This document shows, one piece after another, positions 6,179 to 6,628 of a stretch of 6,628 nt of DNA. Under the pieces are notes generated by a model, which worked only from the letters and a program-made list of their open reading frames with translations, did no database searches and had not been told where the DNA came from. Every line of letters starts with the position of its first letter. The first letter of the stretch is position 1. The translations under genes and the position numbers were made by a program. The DNA is from Gammaproteobacteria bacterium (lineage in GTDB: Bacteria; Pseudomonadota; Gammaproteobacteria; SZUA-229). Location of the stretch: contig JALTRC010000665.1 of the NCBI GenBank assembly GCA_026998145.1, positions 1 through 6,628 of the forward strand, written 5' to 3'.

Positions 6179-6628
6179 CTACACCCTGAATCTGGAAATA
6201 ATCTGATTTAAATTATTGGCAACATTTTCCAGGTTGGATTCTGCCTGGCTTAAATCTTCGGTTCCCTGAGAGGTCTTTTCTGCCAGTGTGCTAATGGCTG
6301 CAATATTCTGGCTGATTTCATTGGATGTCTGGCTTTGTTGATGGCTGGAGGTTTCCATTTGTGCCAGCATATTATTAATATTGCCAATTTCGCTGGCAAT
6401 GTCATTAAGCGCTGAGGCTACCTGTTGAACCTGCTGGTTATTCGTATCGACCTGTTTGATGGAATTATTCATGGCCTGTACAGCATTGCTACTGCCAGCC
6501 TGAAGTTTATCAATCAGTTCCTTGATCTGATTGGTGGATTCCTGGGTTTTGCTGGCCAGGGTGCGGACTTCATCGGCGACAACCGCAAAGCCACGACCCT
6601 GTTCACCGGCGCGGGCCGCTTCAATGGC
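6179..6628 (-). CDS. Methyl-accepting chemotaxis protein, C-terminal part (5' end off window)
   Basis: The reading frame is open from the right edge to the TAG at 6181-6179, giving 149 residues that begin inside the hairpin tip (AIEAARAGEQGRGFAVVADE) and run to the C-terminus FRV. The first 26 residues are identical to the matching part of the neighbouring receptor, and the whole stretch aligns with it without gaps at roughly 60% identity by hand count. It is the C-terminal arm of a chemoreceptor signalling domain; the sensor, membrane segments and start codon are outside the window. Like its neighbour it has no CheR-binding pentapeptide. It is the upstream gene of the pair, so any operon promoter lies beyond position 6628. 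Confidence 0.95.
   Translation of the reverse strand, partial: AIEAARAGEQGRGFAVVADEVRTLASKTQESTNQIKELIDKLQAGSSNAVQAMNNSIKQVDTNNQQVQQVASALNDIASEIGNINNMLAQMETSSHQQSQTSNEISQNIAAISTLAEKTSQGTEDLSQAESNLENVANNLNQIISRFRV

Overview
This window looks like chromosomal DNA from a free-living, motile gammaproteobacterium. The chorismate synthase and the PPP/HcaT-type transporter next to it have a gammaproteobacterial character, there are two chemoreceptor genes in tandem, and one protein ends in a PEP-CTERM/VPxPA-type exosortase sorting tail, which is common in environmental, biofilm-forming Gram-negative bacteria. I cannot name the genus from sequence alone. No tRNA, rRNA, CRISPR array, insertion sequence or phage gene is visible.

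Layout from left to right. (1) Positions 1-506, minus strand: the N-terminal part of a response-regulator protein. Its receiver domain is complete and is followed by a stretch resembling a histidine-kinase dimerisation helix, but with Arg in place of the phosphorylated His. The rest lies off the left edge. (2) Positions 507-731: a divergent intergenic region. It holds a good minus-strand sigma70-type promoter with a 10-bp palindrome in its spacer, an inverted repeat in the predicted leader, and a weaker extended -10 promoter facing aroC. (3) Positions 732-3061, plus strand: aroC, then a 12-helix MFS permease, probably co-transcribed. (4) Positions 3175-4077, plus strand: a secreted zinc metalloprotease-like protein with signal peptide, HExxH motif and PEP-CTERM tail. 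It has its own consensus-like promoter and a strong intrinsic terminator at 4101-4129. (5) Positions 4143-6628, minus strand: two tandem methyl-accepting chemotaxis proteins, convergent with the metalloprotease. The downstream one is complete; the upstream one is cut by the right edge.

Functionally the window joins housekeeping metabolism (the last step of the shikimate pathway, plus a permease of unknown substrate) to sensing and surface functions: a phosphorelay protein, two chemoreceptors and an exosortase-sorted protease. Nothing shows that these form one system, and I see no clear novel multi-gene system. The items most worth a second look are the third zinc ligand of the metalloprotease (the mature protein has exactly three histidines), the apparently dead HisKA-like segment behind the receiver domain, and the palindromes placed on two promoters.
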